A stretch of 64,000 nucleotides of DNA from Monosporascus cannonballus (Eukaryota; Ascomycota; Sordariomycetes; Xylariales), in assembly GCA_004154925.1 (NCBI GenBank), contig QJNS01000140.1, positions 62,001-126,000 on the forward strand. The letters are read 5' to 3'. A program made the position numbers and the translations under genes. Below, one piece after another: positions 33,753-46,130 of this stretch. The number at the start of each line of letters is the position of its first letter. Within the stretch, counting starts at the first letter, position 1. A model generated the notes under the pieces. That model made no database searches and was not told the DNA's origin. It saw nothing but the letters and a program-made list of their open reading frames with translations.

Positions 33753-35669
33753 ACGTCTCGGATAAGCTCATCTGATGGACATGTTTACCGGATAATTTTT
33801 AGCATATTTCGATAACAAATTCAAATTAATCAACCATTATATATCAAAATAACATAAATTAATCGAATTATTTTTCGCTAAATATATTTATGACTTTTTT
33901 TACAAATACCCGCATTATATCCGGGCTTATTATAAACGCCATACTTCCGCTTTTTCGTTTTAACCTTTTTGCAACAATTATCTTTAGCCGTTATTAGCTG
34001 CATTTTTTTACCACTACCTTCTTTTTTGGCCAAAAGAGCTTATCTCTTTTGTATAGTAAATGTTCCTCCTTTTTAAAGCCGTTTATTTTTAATTTTTCAA
34101 CGTTTGATGAGGATATATATCGTTTCGCGTAAATAAATATTTGTTTAAAAAATATTTTCATATAATACCATTAAAGTACTTTTTATTAAAAAATTAACCG
34201 ATTTAACCATTTTGATCGACGAGCTACGTTGGTAATTTTTTATTTTTAAGGTTTTTAATTCTTTTAATTACTTTTTTGTTTATTATATTTTATTTAATTT
34301 TTTTGCAAATAATTTCCCCTTTTTATTACTTTGCAAATATTTTTAAGGGGTTTCGCAAAAGGGGAAAAAACGGAACCGGCGAAGGTAAGCGACAACACGG
34401 TCGGTATAGGTATGGCTGGAGAAATTTTCAAATCGGATAAAACGTTATTAGGATCGAATAAAATAAGTCCGGTTTTTGCAAATCCGGTTTTGATATTCTT
34501 AGATATTATAATAACTTTAAACGCGTTGTAAAAGCCGGCAAGAAAATGTTTTTTCGTAATATAAGTATAATAAGGTTAAATTAAATTTTCGATATTATCT
34601 AAATAACCGCGCTTTTAAATAAAAGGTAAAATACGTCGAAAGGTTAAAGTTAATAAACAAAATATATAGACATATAAAATATAATAATACCGTTATTCGG
34701 GCAATATTTTTCGAATTTTATCAAATAATAATCTTAGTAACTATCGAGGATAAAACATGTTTCGATTTTTTCTTACGCGTTCGGGTATATTTATCGAAAT
34801 GCTAAACCTATTTTAAATCTAGTTGGTTCGTTATTTAATTATTACTACTTAAACTAATTTTCTAACCGGCTGGCAATAAATCTTTTAGTACCAAATATTA
34901 AGATCAGTTTTTTAAGTAAAATAATAAATAACGACAATGCTTAATTTTACGAATTAATAATCTATATAATTTTAACCTATTTCTTATTTCCCTATTGCGC
35001 TTATTTATATTTTTTACGTTTTTTAATATCAATAATTACCATACTTATTATTATAAAAAGCCTTATTAAAAATTCTTTTTCGTCGAAATTATAAATATTC
35101 TTTTTTATAATATCGTATTTTACGATTATAACCTGAATAAGCTTAAATTATTCGCGAAATATTTCTCGATTTGCCCATAATACCCTTAAATAATCAATTT
35201 TTAGATTCAAACGTATTTTAAGTTTTTCTTGCCGTTTAATAAAGTTCGACGCCTATTTAACTTTAACGCGTTTCGTAACGTATTAAGCAAGTAATATATT
35301 CGCCATATTTTTAACATATTAAAGCCAGACAGAAAACGTTCGTATATTTAAGTTAAGGATTCGGTCTATACTTAATTATTTTTCGGTTAGCGTTAATCTT
35401 TACGAATTCAAAATAATATCGGTTTTAAAGGATTTACCGATATATTGTTCGTACAAAGTAAAATAAGCGATTTCATAAATCGAATTAAATATCGCATAAT
35501 TAAATGTCGGATTTCGTTTTTTAGCCTAGATAACTAAGTTTATTTTTGCTTTTTTTGTAAGCCGTTCCATGTTATTAGTATTGAAAAATGATTAATTGAA
35601 ATTGGGTAATTAAAAGATGTCAAAAACCATCCAGTAAGCTTGTCTATTTGGTGAGCTTGTTCGGTACGT
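33753..35669 (-). mobile_element. pogo/Fot1-like DNA transposon, RIP-degraded
   Basis: 1,917 bp between duplicated TA (33751-33752 and 35670-35671), with imperfect inverted repeats of about 50 bp. The right end reads inward ACGTACCGAACAAGCTCACC and the left ACGTCTCGGATAAGCTCATC. It sits inside the 3' LTR of G1. The transposase is on the minus strand, starting near 35,571 (MERLTKKAKINLVI, then a stop, AKKRNPTFNYA). The DDE-core segment is visible at about 35,070-35,110 (YNFDEKEFLI). The C-terminal part is near 34,331-34,531 (KNIKTGFAKTGLILFDPNNV then LSDLK, with PIPT). Length, TA target and these motifs match the Fot1/Pot2 class. Stops abound, so it is dead. Confidence 0.88.
34331..34531 (-). 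pseudogene. C-terminal transposase fragment of pogo/Fot1 element
   Basis: On the minus strand this stretch has no stop codon and reads NIKTGFAKTGLILFDPNNVL, the conserved 'I..GF..TGL.PF.P..VL' block of pogo-family transposases. It is one of the few long stop-free stretches left inside the element. The plus-strand frame over the same bases is its shadow. Confidence 0.7.
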
Positions 35670-36909
35670 TATACTTTCGTTATTTCCATAATTTAGATAA
35701 TAATAATAATTATAATATTTATAAATATTAACCGTTTGTTAAAATTTCGTTACTTAAGATATCTTTGGTATTACGAAACGTAACTAGTTATTATATCTAT
35801 TACTTAAAATCTTACGATATTTCTACCAATATAAACCCGTACGACTTAGATTTAATAGTTGGTTAAACCGTCCAGCTGTTATAATATAACTTAGTATAAA
35901 ACTTTTATATATAATTTAATATTATTTTGATAATTTCGAAAACATTCTTTAATAAAATAATAAAAAGATTAATATTTAAACTTAAAATAAATATAATTAA
36001 GTTATTATTATCTTAATACATAGGCTTAATTCATTCATTTTCGAAAATATCAATATAATAATTTAATTTGAATATTTATAATTTATACATAAAATAATAA
36101 TTTAAGGAATTCAAAACATTTACGTATTTATAAAAGAATTATATAATATTTGCGTTTATATTGTTTAAACTTTAAAATAATTGTTTAAGTTTTATTTTAT
36201 ATAAAAAGAGTATAATTAAAAGGCTTTATAATGGTTAAAGACTAAGTTTATAGCTACGAAAAGGCTAAAAAATAAATATATTATATTTTGAGATAAGTAT
36301 TTTTTTAATTAACTTAAAGAATAATCGTCGACTTTACAAATTTCGAAGAAAAACTCAGAGAAATATCTATATGTAATATTTGTCGTCGATAAGTATTTAA
36401 GATATATTCAACATATTTACTTTAAAAACAGAAAATAAAATACTTTAATTAATATATTTAGATAATATTTAAGCGTTTTTAAAAATCATAATAGGTTTTT
36501 TTTTCGTAAATATTTAAATGCTATAATCAAAATTTAAAAACGTATTTATTTCGAAATATATTATAAGGTTTTTTTTAATATTAAAATAAAAAGTTTATTA
36601 CTTTATATCCAAGTTTAAAACCGAGGTACAAAGTATTTAGGGAATAAAATTAAGAAAAAAAGCAATTATAATACGAAATAATATTAACTTATTTTTAAAT
36701 TTAATGGTATATATTTTGAAAATGGCAATATGTTTATATAATTAAATGTTTAAATACGTTTTGTTTTAATAAAGTCTATATAAGGCTTATTACATTTAGC
36801 TCGCAATTAGAAACGGTATAATAATACTTAATTATATTCTTTAATAAATTGATTTGGTAACTTCCGGTTATTTAGCTTATATCATAAAGAAAAGAGTTAC
36901 AAAAAACCA

Positions 36910-37141
36910 AAACTTTAAAAATTATATTTAAAAGGTTAAATTCAAATTTAAAACATGAAAAATACATTATTTAATTTATAACATTAAATTAAAAAATTAC
37001 ACTTATAACATTAAATTTAAAAACTTAAATTTATAACTTGAAATTTAAAAGCTTAAATTTAAGAAATTATATTTAAAGCTGTAAATTTAAAAATGAAATT
37101 GCAAAAAAGTAGATGTTAAAAACTAAATTTAGAAGATTAAA
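36910..37141 (+). repeat. degenerate tandem array of about 20-22-bp units
   Basis: Repeats of the type TTATAACATTAAATTTAAAA and AACTTAAATTTA, run about ten times with drift, inside the C2 interior. The homologous place in C1 (about 9,140-9,175) has only one or two units, so this is an expansion in C2. Confidence 0.55.
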
Positions 37142-39727
37142 TTAAGTATTTCGTTAATTATTAATTAACTAATATTTACGAAATTTGAAACTTTTTAATA
37201 AATAGGATTATTGTTATTCGAAATGTATAATTTAACAAAAAATGACTTTTATTAAGAACATTAAAAATTTAAAAATAACTTTTTTATATTATTAAATATA
37301 AATTATAAACCATTTAAATATATATATAAAGAGAATAAAGATTTAAGTAAAATAATTTAAATATTAATCAAAACTGAAATTCAAAAGTAAAATAATGTTA
37401 ACGTGACAAACGTATAGGATAATACAAATAAATTTATTTTTAAATTGTTAGATACTTTTATACGATTATTATTTTTAAAATATTTTTATTTTTTAAAATA
37501 TTTTTTTCTATAAAGGATCTTTTAATAATTATTGCGATTATTTAATTAAAAGAAAAAATAAATATAAGTCTTAGCTTTTATTTTATTATTTATCTTAAGA
37601 TAACTGTATAAACGAAAGTATTTTACTGTTAAAATTTATTTACCGTATCTTTCGTATCAAAAAAACAATTTTCGAAAGTATTATAAAACATAGAAAACCG
37701 CATTTAACGCAAAACGTAAAGCCTATTTTATTAATACGATAGACAACAGGCAGGTAAATTGCGAAAGTTTAAGGAAATTAATAATTCAAAATATGCGTTA
37801 GTTTTATTAAAAATGCTTTAATATATTAGCATATAAAATGATATCCAAATTTTAAAACCAGGTACATAAGCGTAACTTACTTCTATTATTATTAAGCTAT
37901 AAAAATCTAAAGTATATTCGTTAAATTAAAAATTTTGGAAAATCGAAAAGGTTAACTCTTTAAGTTATAGGAATATAAAATTTTAAAAAACTATTACATA
38001 TTTTTGTGAAAATAGAAAATATGCTTTAAAATATATATAAATACACGTTTATAGATCTGACGGTAATAACTGATTTTAAAAATAGAAAATACGACTTATA
38101 ATCCGCAATAATTAACAATTTAAAATCGTATATAATAATATATGTATATTTACGTTTACTAGAAGATTCTTTCGAACCTTAATTACTATTGAAACTCGAT
38201 TTAAATTAAAACTTAAATAATATGATATTGTTAATATTTCTATTTACATGAATTACGCTTATAGCGTATATATATAAAAACCTTTTTAAGGTATTTATAT
38301 TATGGCAAAGTTTTAATAATTAAAATAAAACTAAATACGGCTTAAAAGAATTATGGCTATTATAATAAAATAATTTTTTAAATATATTAAAAAGCTTGAG
38401 ATTTAATTTTATTTCTTATAAGTTTTATTATTGTTTTATTAAAAATATTTTTTTACGTTAATAAACTTATCATATTGTACTGGAACAAAGTTAATATGTT
38501 ATTAATTAGGCGATTTAGCAAATTATAAAACAATATACCTTGATAAGAAATAAAGGCTTTTGATAATTCCGTGATAGAAAAGAAATAAAAAATAATATTA
38601 AACGAAAAACTTAACTAATTTAATTTAATTTTAGAAATATATTTATTAAGTTTATTCTTAAAACCGTTGAAACTCTTTCTAAAATATTTCGATAAATACC
38701 GTTAAATTATTATTTAACTTTAATTCACTTCATTGGAATTGAATTAATAAATATTAAAAAATAAGTTCAATTTTGTACGTCATGTCTAATACCTCACCTG
38801 ATATATTTTTTTACTTTTTTCCGATTAATACCATTTAATTTAAATTTTAATATTATAATTTACCAAACAGACGAGCGAATTATATTATACTTAATCGAAA
38901 CTAAAATATAGCCTTTATAATTCGGCGAGAAGAATGCGACAAATATATAAAACGACGGTCCTTTTATAAATAATATTATTAACCGAGATTATTTTTAAAT
39001 ATACGTTATAAAGTTATTTCAAATGTAATCAAACAAAAAACAAATAAGTAAAATGTAATAATTATTTTTATAAACGAAATAAAATTATTTTCTTTTATAT
39101 AAACCATAAACAAATCAGGTTTATTTTTCGATAGATTATAAACTTAAAACTTAATTTAAAAACGAATTTATTGAATATATAACATAATAAAAAGTAAGTT
39201 TTATATTTAACGAATATAAATGTTATCCTTTATATTATGAAATCATAATATATTAATATATATAATTAATAATTATAAAAAAACAATTAAAGTATATTAT
39301 GTTTTTCCTAGTAGTATATCAACGGACAAAGTAAGAAAAGCCTTATTATAGAAACCCTTAAGGTATTTTGAAAAAATAAATAAAATTATTTAATAGTATA
39401 AATATTTTGAAAGAAATTTAAAAAAATGTTTTACTAGTACTTTAAAACAAAATTAATTAATTAAAAGAACTTAATTACTGAAAAGAATATTTACGGTTTT
39501 GAGAAATAATAAAAAGTAATAATTAATACCTTAAATATTTAAAATGGTTAAGAGAGTATAATAATTAGCTAGATATTTTATAGCATACTAAATACGGAAA
39601 GGTTACCTTTTAATCGGAATTGATGTATTTCGTTATTAGGTTATATAAACGCTGTACGCGTTATAAAAACCTACGTAATTAGCTAAATATAATAACGCAA
39701 CTTATGTCCCTTATTTTTGATAATATC

Positions 39728-41070
39728 AGTTGCGTTCTTGTATTTAGCTAATTGCGTACGTTTTCGTAACGCTTACAACTTTTTTATAACCTAGTAACGG
39801 AGTATATATTCTCCGATTATAAAGTAACCTTTTCGTATTTCGAATATTAAAGTATATTTAGCGAATTAATATATATCTTTAATATTATAAAGTATTTATA
39901 ATATTAATTAATACTTTTTAGTATTTCGATAAATTATAACTATTGAATTGACCTTTTTTTATAATTAAATACTTCTTATTAATCATTTTTAAGCAATTAT
40001 TGGTAATATATATTTCGGTTCCTAAAAGGTTTAATTATATTTATTAATTTTAATAAAGGTTTATCAAATATATAAATATTTTTCGTAATTAAGTTTTTAG
40101 TGAATTACTTGTTAATAGATTATTTGTAAATATATAATCTAATTCAACAAAAGATTCTATATTAGCTTTTATAATTTGTAAATATATATCCAAATATATT
40201 ATATTTTAAACTTGAAAATAATATTAACGGTAATTAATTACAAAATTTCAAATATATTTTAATATATATTTCAAAATGATATGTTTAATTTAATTTTAAA
40301 CTTATAATTAGTCTAAAAGTAAAATTTTTGTAACGATTTGTTTAAATAATAACCTTTTATATTTTTTTATTTAACTTTTATTTTATTATTTGTTAAGTAA
40401 GTTCTTAATATATATTTGAAATTTTAATCCATTATAATATCCGTATAACAGCAGCATTTTATATATTTATTATATTTTTGATGGGAAATTATAAAGTTTA
40501 TATTCTAATACGAATAACAGATAATACGACACAATTAATGATTTTATAATGTATAACATTAAATTTAAATTCAATTGTACTAAGTTAGATATGGTAAAAA
40601 CTATATTGAGTTAAATATTAAACATTAAGTATAAGATTTTTTTAACACAGATTAAGTAAATTAACTTAAATTGAATTAATGTGAAATAACAACTTAATAA
40701 TAACTATTAAAGTATTTAAAAAGTATGTAAATGCTATTTAAAAATAAAATTAATTAACGTTTTTATTTGACAAAATATTTAATTATTTTAATATTAAAAA
40801 AGGAATAAAAAGTGTAAAACTTATAATAATATATTATAATTTATTTCGATTTAAGAAATTGGATTTCCGAAAAATGACATTAATTTCAAAATTCTTAATA
40901 TATTAATAAAACTTATATTTTCTAATAATCACAAATTTTTCAAATATAAAGAGTCCTTGTAAATAATAAATCTTTATTATATTATAAATATTTTAACGGA
41001 AGTTTTATATATGTATCACATATAATATTTAAGTAATTAAAATATAAATAATATTATATTATTTAAATTA
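39728..41070 (-). mobile_element. copia fragment C4, minus strand (host of C2)
   Basis: 39728-39873 is an inverted subfamily-B LTR lacking its first 15 or so bases; C2 inserted at its ATATC. The following 1.2 kb aligns by landmarks with the 3' end of M1 read in the same direction (LTR, pol end, RNase H). It is extremely AT-rich, arguably the most RIP-worn sequence in the window. The right end fades at about 41,070 where composition changes abruptly. Confidence 0.65.
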
Positions 41071-42439
41071 TAATCGCGAACACGATGCTACAGTCTTCGA
41101 GTTTACCAGCAGTCCTAATCGGGCATAACCCCGCTGTAAACTATACGTCTTAATATAATATAAATGGTCTTTTTCCGACATCATTTTTTTATACTTTTAA
41201 GTTTTTTTTTATTTTCGCCAGCGATTACGATTACGACCGTAACCTTTAATTTTATTTCGGGAAACCGTTTTTCGCCTTTTCCTGGTTATCTTTCTTTTTG
41301 CCCTTTTCCTTCGTTTTTACGTGTTCTGTTTTTTTCGCGCGTTATCCTTTCCGCCTTGCCTGATCTATTCGACAGAAATGCTAACTGTTACTTACCTAGT
41401 CTATTTGTTTATTCTTATTATCGCTACCTTAACCATTTTACTCTGAGCTTTGTTCCTTTTAACTCGACGATCTTTATTAATTGCAACACCGCATTTTTTA
41501 TATACTGTATAAACTTATTTGCGATAAACTCCGATAAGTTAAATCTTTGTCCGTTATAATAACTTTTAAAGCACGGCACTTTATATTTATATTAGTAATT
41601 ATAAGTAATTTTATATCGTTTTATTCTAGATAATTACGAAATATCGTAAGTATAAAAAGTAATTACGTTAACGGGGAAATACCCGAAATACTTATTTTTA
41701 GTATAACTGTATTAAGCGTTTTTATATGAACTAGATTTTCTTAATTATAGTTAAATCAATTACAATATTATTCCTTATAATATTGCAGATATAATAAGAT
41801 ATATAAAAGCGTTTGGATAATAAAAGAGCCTAAATTAATTATTATTAATTTCGGATATATTATTATTTACAAAATAACCGAGCTCAAGGTGTAAGAAATA
41901 AGGAAAATAAAAGCAAATCGCAAATAAAAACATGGTAAAGTTGTTTAATAGAATTAATTTCTAGTAAAGAGATAATTTTCGTAGAGCAGGGATGATAAAA
42001 GATATTGGACGAAAAAAGGGCAGAAGGAAAAGGAAGGAAGATTACAGAATAACGTGGCCTTTTAAGCGCTATTAAGAACTTATAAGGTATATTACAAATA
42101 GATTTACATCGCCGCGTACTTACGATTCGTACCATATTTATACGCTATTAAGTTAAGCAAATATGAGTTATTCGAAAAGCCGATAAATTAAAACGTTAGC
42201 CGTAAAAGATAGCCCGATGAAATCCTAGGTTATAATTAATAATACTTAGGCTGCTATTATAAGAAGGGAGAGAAACGATATACGAAGTCGCAACGGATCG
42301 TTTATTTTAGCTAATTTCTGAATAGTCCTTAGGTCAGAAGGTGTAATTTGCAGCGAAATCTATAATTATTATCTTGTTCGCTAGGTTTTGAATTTTTCGA
42401 AAGCTACTTAAATGGTAAAAGCACGAAAAACAGGGGAAA
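41071..42439. other. 1.4-kb patch with weaker RIP signature, no recognised gene
   Basis: Between two truncated copia pieces the G+C content rises and CpA/TpG reappear (for example near 41,078-41,145 and 42,300-42,430). An open frame at 41164-41559 (131 codons, plus) is very rich in F, S, L and I and looks like pyrimidine-rich leader DNA rather than protein. 41884-42135 (minus) is similar. No transposon ends, inverted repeats or splice pattern were convincing. Could be low-copy host DNA trapped between repeats. Confidence 0.4.
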
Positions 42440-45400
42440 AGATCCGATATAAGGGATATTAGTTGCGTTATTATATTCAGCTAATTGCGTACGCTTTCGT
42501 AACGCGTGTAACGTTAATGTAACCTAATACCGAAATATATATGTTTCGATTAAAAAGTATCCTCTCCGTATTTGATATGCTATAATATACCAGGTTAATT
42601 AATATACCTCTTTAACGCCTTCAAGTATTTAGGGCGGTAATTATTACTTTCTATTATTTTTTAAAACTGCAATTATTTATTTTACTTTTTTGCTAGTAAT
42701 TAAATATTTTTAATTAAATACATTCTTAAAAGCTATTCGTAAAGAATTTTTTTCATTATTCGAAAAGTTTTATGATTTTTGTTAATTTTATTTATTTTTT
42801 AAAGTATTCAAAGACTGCTCGTAATAAACCTTTCGTTAATATGTTATCTATATTAATAATTTGTTTCACTGAGGTCTTTTTAATACTTTTTTAATTTATA
42901 ATTATATATATTATTATAATATAAATTTATTATATAAAAATAGCATTTACGTTAATTAATTGTATAAATTGCTATTTATTATATTATATATTTAATAATT
43001 GTATATTTAAATCATTGTTTCATTTTGTAATTCATTAAAACCATTAAAAACCTTTTTAATTGCTTATATAAAATATAGTATTTCTATTTCGATTATAAAA
43101 ATAATTGTTATATTTTATGTATTTAGGCTTTATTTAATTTCTTTTCAAAATAATTTTATAATATATATTTGGTAATACTTTCTGTTAGTAATATTATGCG
43201 TAAAAGAAATATCGTTTTATATATCTATTAAATCTTTACCGACGAACTATAAATCCTACATTTTAATTCCGATTAAATATGATATAATTTAATTAACAAT
43301 TTCGCACTTTAAAATATTAAATTTAAATTAAATTATATTAACCAAAATATAGGAAACGGTGTATCGAGCTACTTATTAACCGTTATATATAAAATTAAAG
43401 TTGGTTTTTTCAATATTTATTTATTAAATTTAGATCATTTAGATTAATGTTAAAAGTAATTATATAATAGTTATTGAAATATTTAAACAATTATTTAAAG
43501 GCTATTTGAAAATAAAAATATTTAATTAATAAAATTATATCAAAGTAATTAAAGTTTCGTTTAATATGAGTTTTAATTTTTTTGATATGAATAAACTATT
43601 AAAGGGTATTCACTTTTTATAAATATTTATTGTTTTTTATTATATTAAATTCTTTTATCAACAAAATATTGATTTTTGTACGTTATAAAATAATAATATT
43701 ATCAACTAAAAAAATATTTGTACCAAAAAGAATCATAAGGTTTAGAAGGAATAAAATTAAATTATAAATTCTTTTACTATAATAGTAGTAATACAATTAA
43801 ATGGCATATAGCTCTTTATAAGCCATTAAACTTTATTATTATATAAATATTTTGAAGATATTTTTATATTTATCTTATACAAAAATTCGCATAAACAAAA
43901 ATACTAATAACGTTGCATTAATTAAATTCTAAATTAAATCGAATTACGAGAACGATTAACGTTTGAAAAAGCTTTCTGGTAAACGTAAAAATATATATAT
44001 TATTATATGCGTTTTTATATTATTAATTATTATGTAGTACAAATTGTACTTTATTAACATATTATTAACAATTTTTATCGAATATATAAACATGTATTTA
44101 TCTATATTTTAATTTTATATTCTTTTAAAAAAAACTAACTAACGGTTTTTCGGACCTATATATTTTTATAACTTTGTAAATAAACTTTTTCGGCGTTTAA
44201 AAACTTTTACTTTTACAAATATATATTTAATTTCTATAGTTTTACGGCGGTAAAAGTTCATAACGCGTATGTATCCGATTTTACAACTTAAGTATATTTT
44301 TATATATTAATAAATTAATTCTTTTCGGATTAAAATAATGTAGATTTTAAGCTATTAAGTTTCTTAATTTTCCGTAATTTACTAGCCAGATATGAATTTG
44401 AGGAATTAAATATATTTTATCTCTTATGTTTATACTGCTTTTTAAACTTTAATATCGTTTCGAACTTTACCTTTGAATATAAAATATATAGGAAACAAAT
44501 TTTTAACCGTGAAATACTTTCATTTTTTACCGTTATTTTAAGTTGAACAAAACAGCAAAATTTTAAAATTATCTTTTGTTCCTCAATATAAAAATCATAA
44601 TAATTATCACAATAAATAATAAGAAAATATAATTTAACAAGCTAAAATAATTTGATTATAATAGTCGTATAAAGGAAAATAATGCTTTACAAATAAAATT
44701 ATTTTTATGTATTTTATACGTTTTTTGTGTTATTGCTATTTCGTTTTATAGTTTGCCCTTTAATTAATATTTCAAGTATTTTATTTAAATCTTTTTATAT
44801 GTATATATATATATATATATTTAATTAGTTTTTAATATAATTAAGTATAACTACTTATTAAAGATACGTCATAATTCGTTTTTATTAAAAATAATTGATT
44901 TTAAACTGCGTAATATTCCTTGTAAAGCTAACCTCTTTATTAAATTACATATTTAGAATAATAATAATAATATTCGTTAAAAAGCTCCAAAATTCGTAAA
45001 TATTAGTTAAGTAGTAATTAATGAAATAACCGATTCAAAGTTTTAAATTTACTTATTAAGACTTTTATTTTTTTTGCCACAATTATCGTTGTAATTTAAG
45101 TTATATAACTATAAGTTAGTAAATAAGCTTTTTAAGACGTACGATTAAATATTATTGTATTATTTATATAACTTAAATAAATATTACAAATCTTATACGA
45201 AATTTATAAAAATAAAACGTATTTCAATATTCGATTACATAAATATCTTATTACTCTTAAAAATTGTACGATTAAATATAGAATTAATTTAATATCATTT
45301 TATATTATCGCTATTACTTTTTAATGATATGTTTTAAACCCTTTATGGCTTCGTTTTAACCTTAAATATAAGGTGTTAAAAATTTAAGTTTAATATTAAA

Positions 45401-45690
45401 CAAAACGATGGTAATATATTTCGAAACAAACTCTTTTTTAAATTTTCGTAGTTGTATTTAATTACCTATATAACTTTTTATTTTAATTCTTAAATATGTA
45501 TAAAAGATAGCGAAATATTTAAATTAAAATAACTTATTCTCCTCTTTGAATATAAATATTTTAAATATATCTTAAATATCTATGAATAAGAAATATTATA
45601 AATTTATATTTTTCTAGATTTTTCTCGAAATTCGTAAAATCGACAAATATTTTTGAATTTGGTCGGGAAATTCTTTTTTTAATATATAAT

Positions 45691-46130
45691 TGTTATGACC
45701 CAACCAAGGAAGGGTCTCGGAAACGGTCACTTGGTGACCGAAACAGGACCCAAGTGAGTCGAAACCACGTAACATGGATCCGGAGTGACCCAAGGGATCT
45801 AACGAGATTTATGCAGTTATTCGATATATATTCGGAATGATCCAAAGGATCTAACGGGATGTATGCAATTATCTAATATAGATCCGGAGTAATCCAAGAG
45901 ATTTAACGGGATATATAAAAAGATATATATGCTTATTATTTCTATAATTTAAATAATTTTAGCTTGCAATATTTATTAATATTAATCGATTGCAATATAA
46001 TTCCAGTACCCTTAATATTAAAAGATATAATACGTTGCTATATTCATTACTTAAAATCTTACGATATTTCTATTAACATAAACTCGGACGATTAAGGTTT
46101 AGTAATTAATTAAACCGTTTAACTGTTATA
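45691..46130 (+). repeat. G2 5' LTR with internal 52-bp tandem repeats
   Basis: 440 bp, TGTTATGACCC...AACTGTTATA. From 45,774 it holds about 2.8 copies of a 52-bp unit starting ATGGATCCGG (45774-45825, 45826-45877, then partial). A hairpin GGTCACTTGGTGACC lies at 45726-45740. The 3' LTR repeats this arrangement. Confidence 0.85.

Larger units (their letters stand above)
19551..35883 (+). mobile_element. Ty3/gypsy retrotransposon G1, nested in C2
   Basis: TSD ATATA (19546-19550 and 35884-35888). The 5' LTR is 19551-19944 plus 27230-27240, interrupted by G3; the 3' LTR is 33560-33752 plus 35672-35883, interrupted by a pogo element. Each LTR sums to 405 bp, which confirms the reconstruction. 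Remaining coding landmarks on the plus strand: gag at about 27,500-28,000 (27768-27995, with FYKGLKDNVKNKIIKL and NNRLYERR); a protease-region trace near 29,345-29,480 (VVVFENCDIILGLSW); reverse transcriptase at about 30,400-30,720 with RYLDDILIYPKPEK at 30,693 onward; and an integrase C-terminal trace at 32,520-32,900. All are broken by stops. The empty element would be about 6.7 kb. Confidence 0.9.
17347..39722 (+). mobile_element. Ty1/copia retrotransposon C2, host of nested insertions
   Basis: The outer bounds carry TSD ATATC (17342-17346 and 39723-39727). The 5' LTR is 17347-17370 plus 17831-17972, split by a MITE; the 3' LTR is 39562-39722. The interior is 17973-19550 and 35889-39561, interrupted by gypsy G1 with everything nested in it. 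Removing the MITE and G1 leaves about 5.6 kb, close to C1's 5.46 kb, and the same landmarks appear in the same order. Heavily RIP-mutated, more than C1; no frame survives. A tandem expansion at about 36,910-37,140 is absent from C1. Confidence 0.88.
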
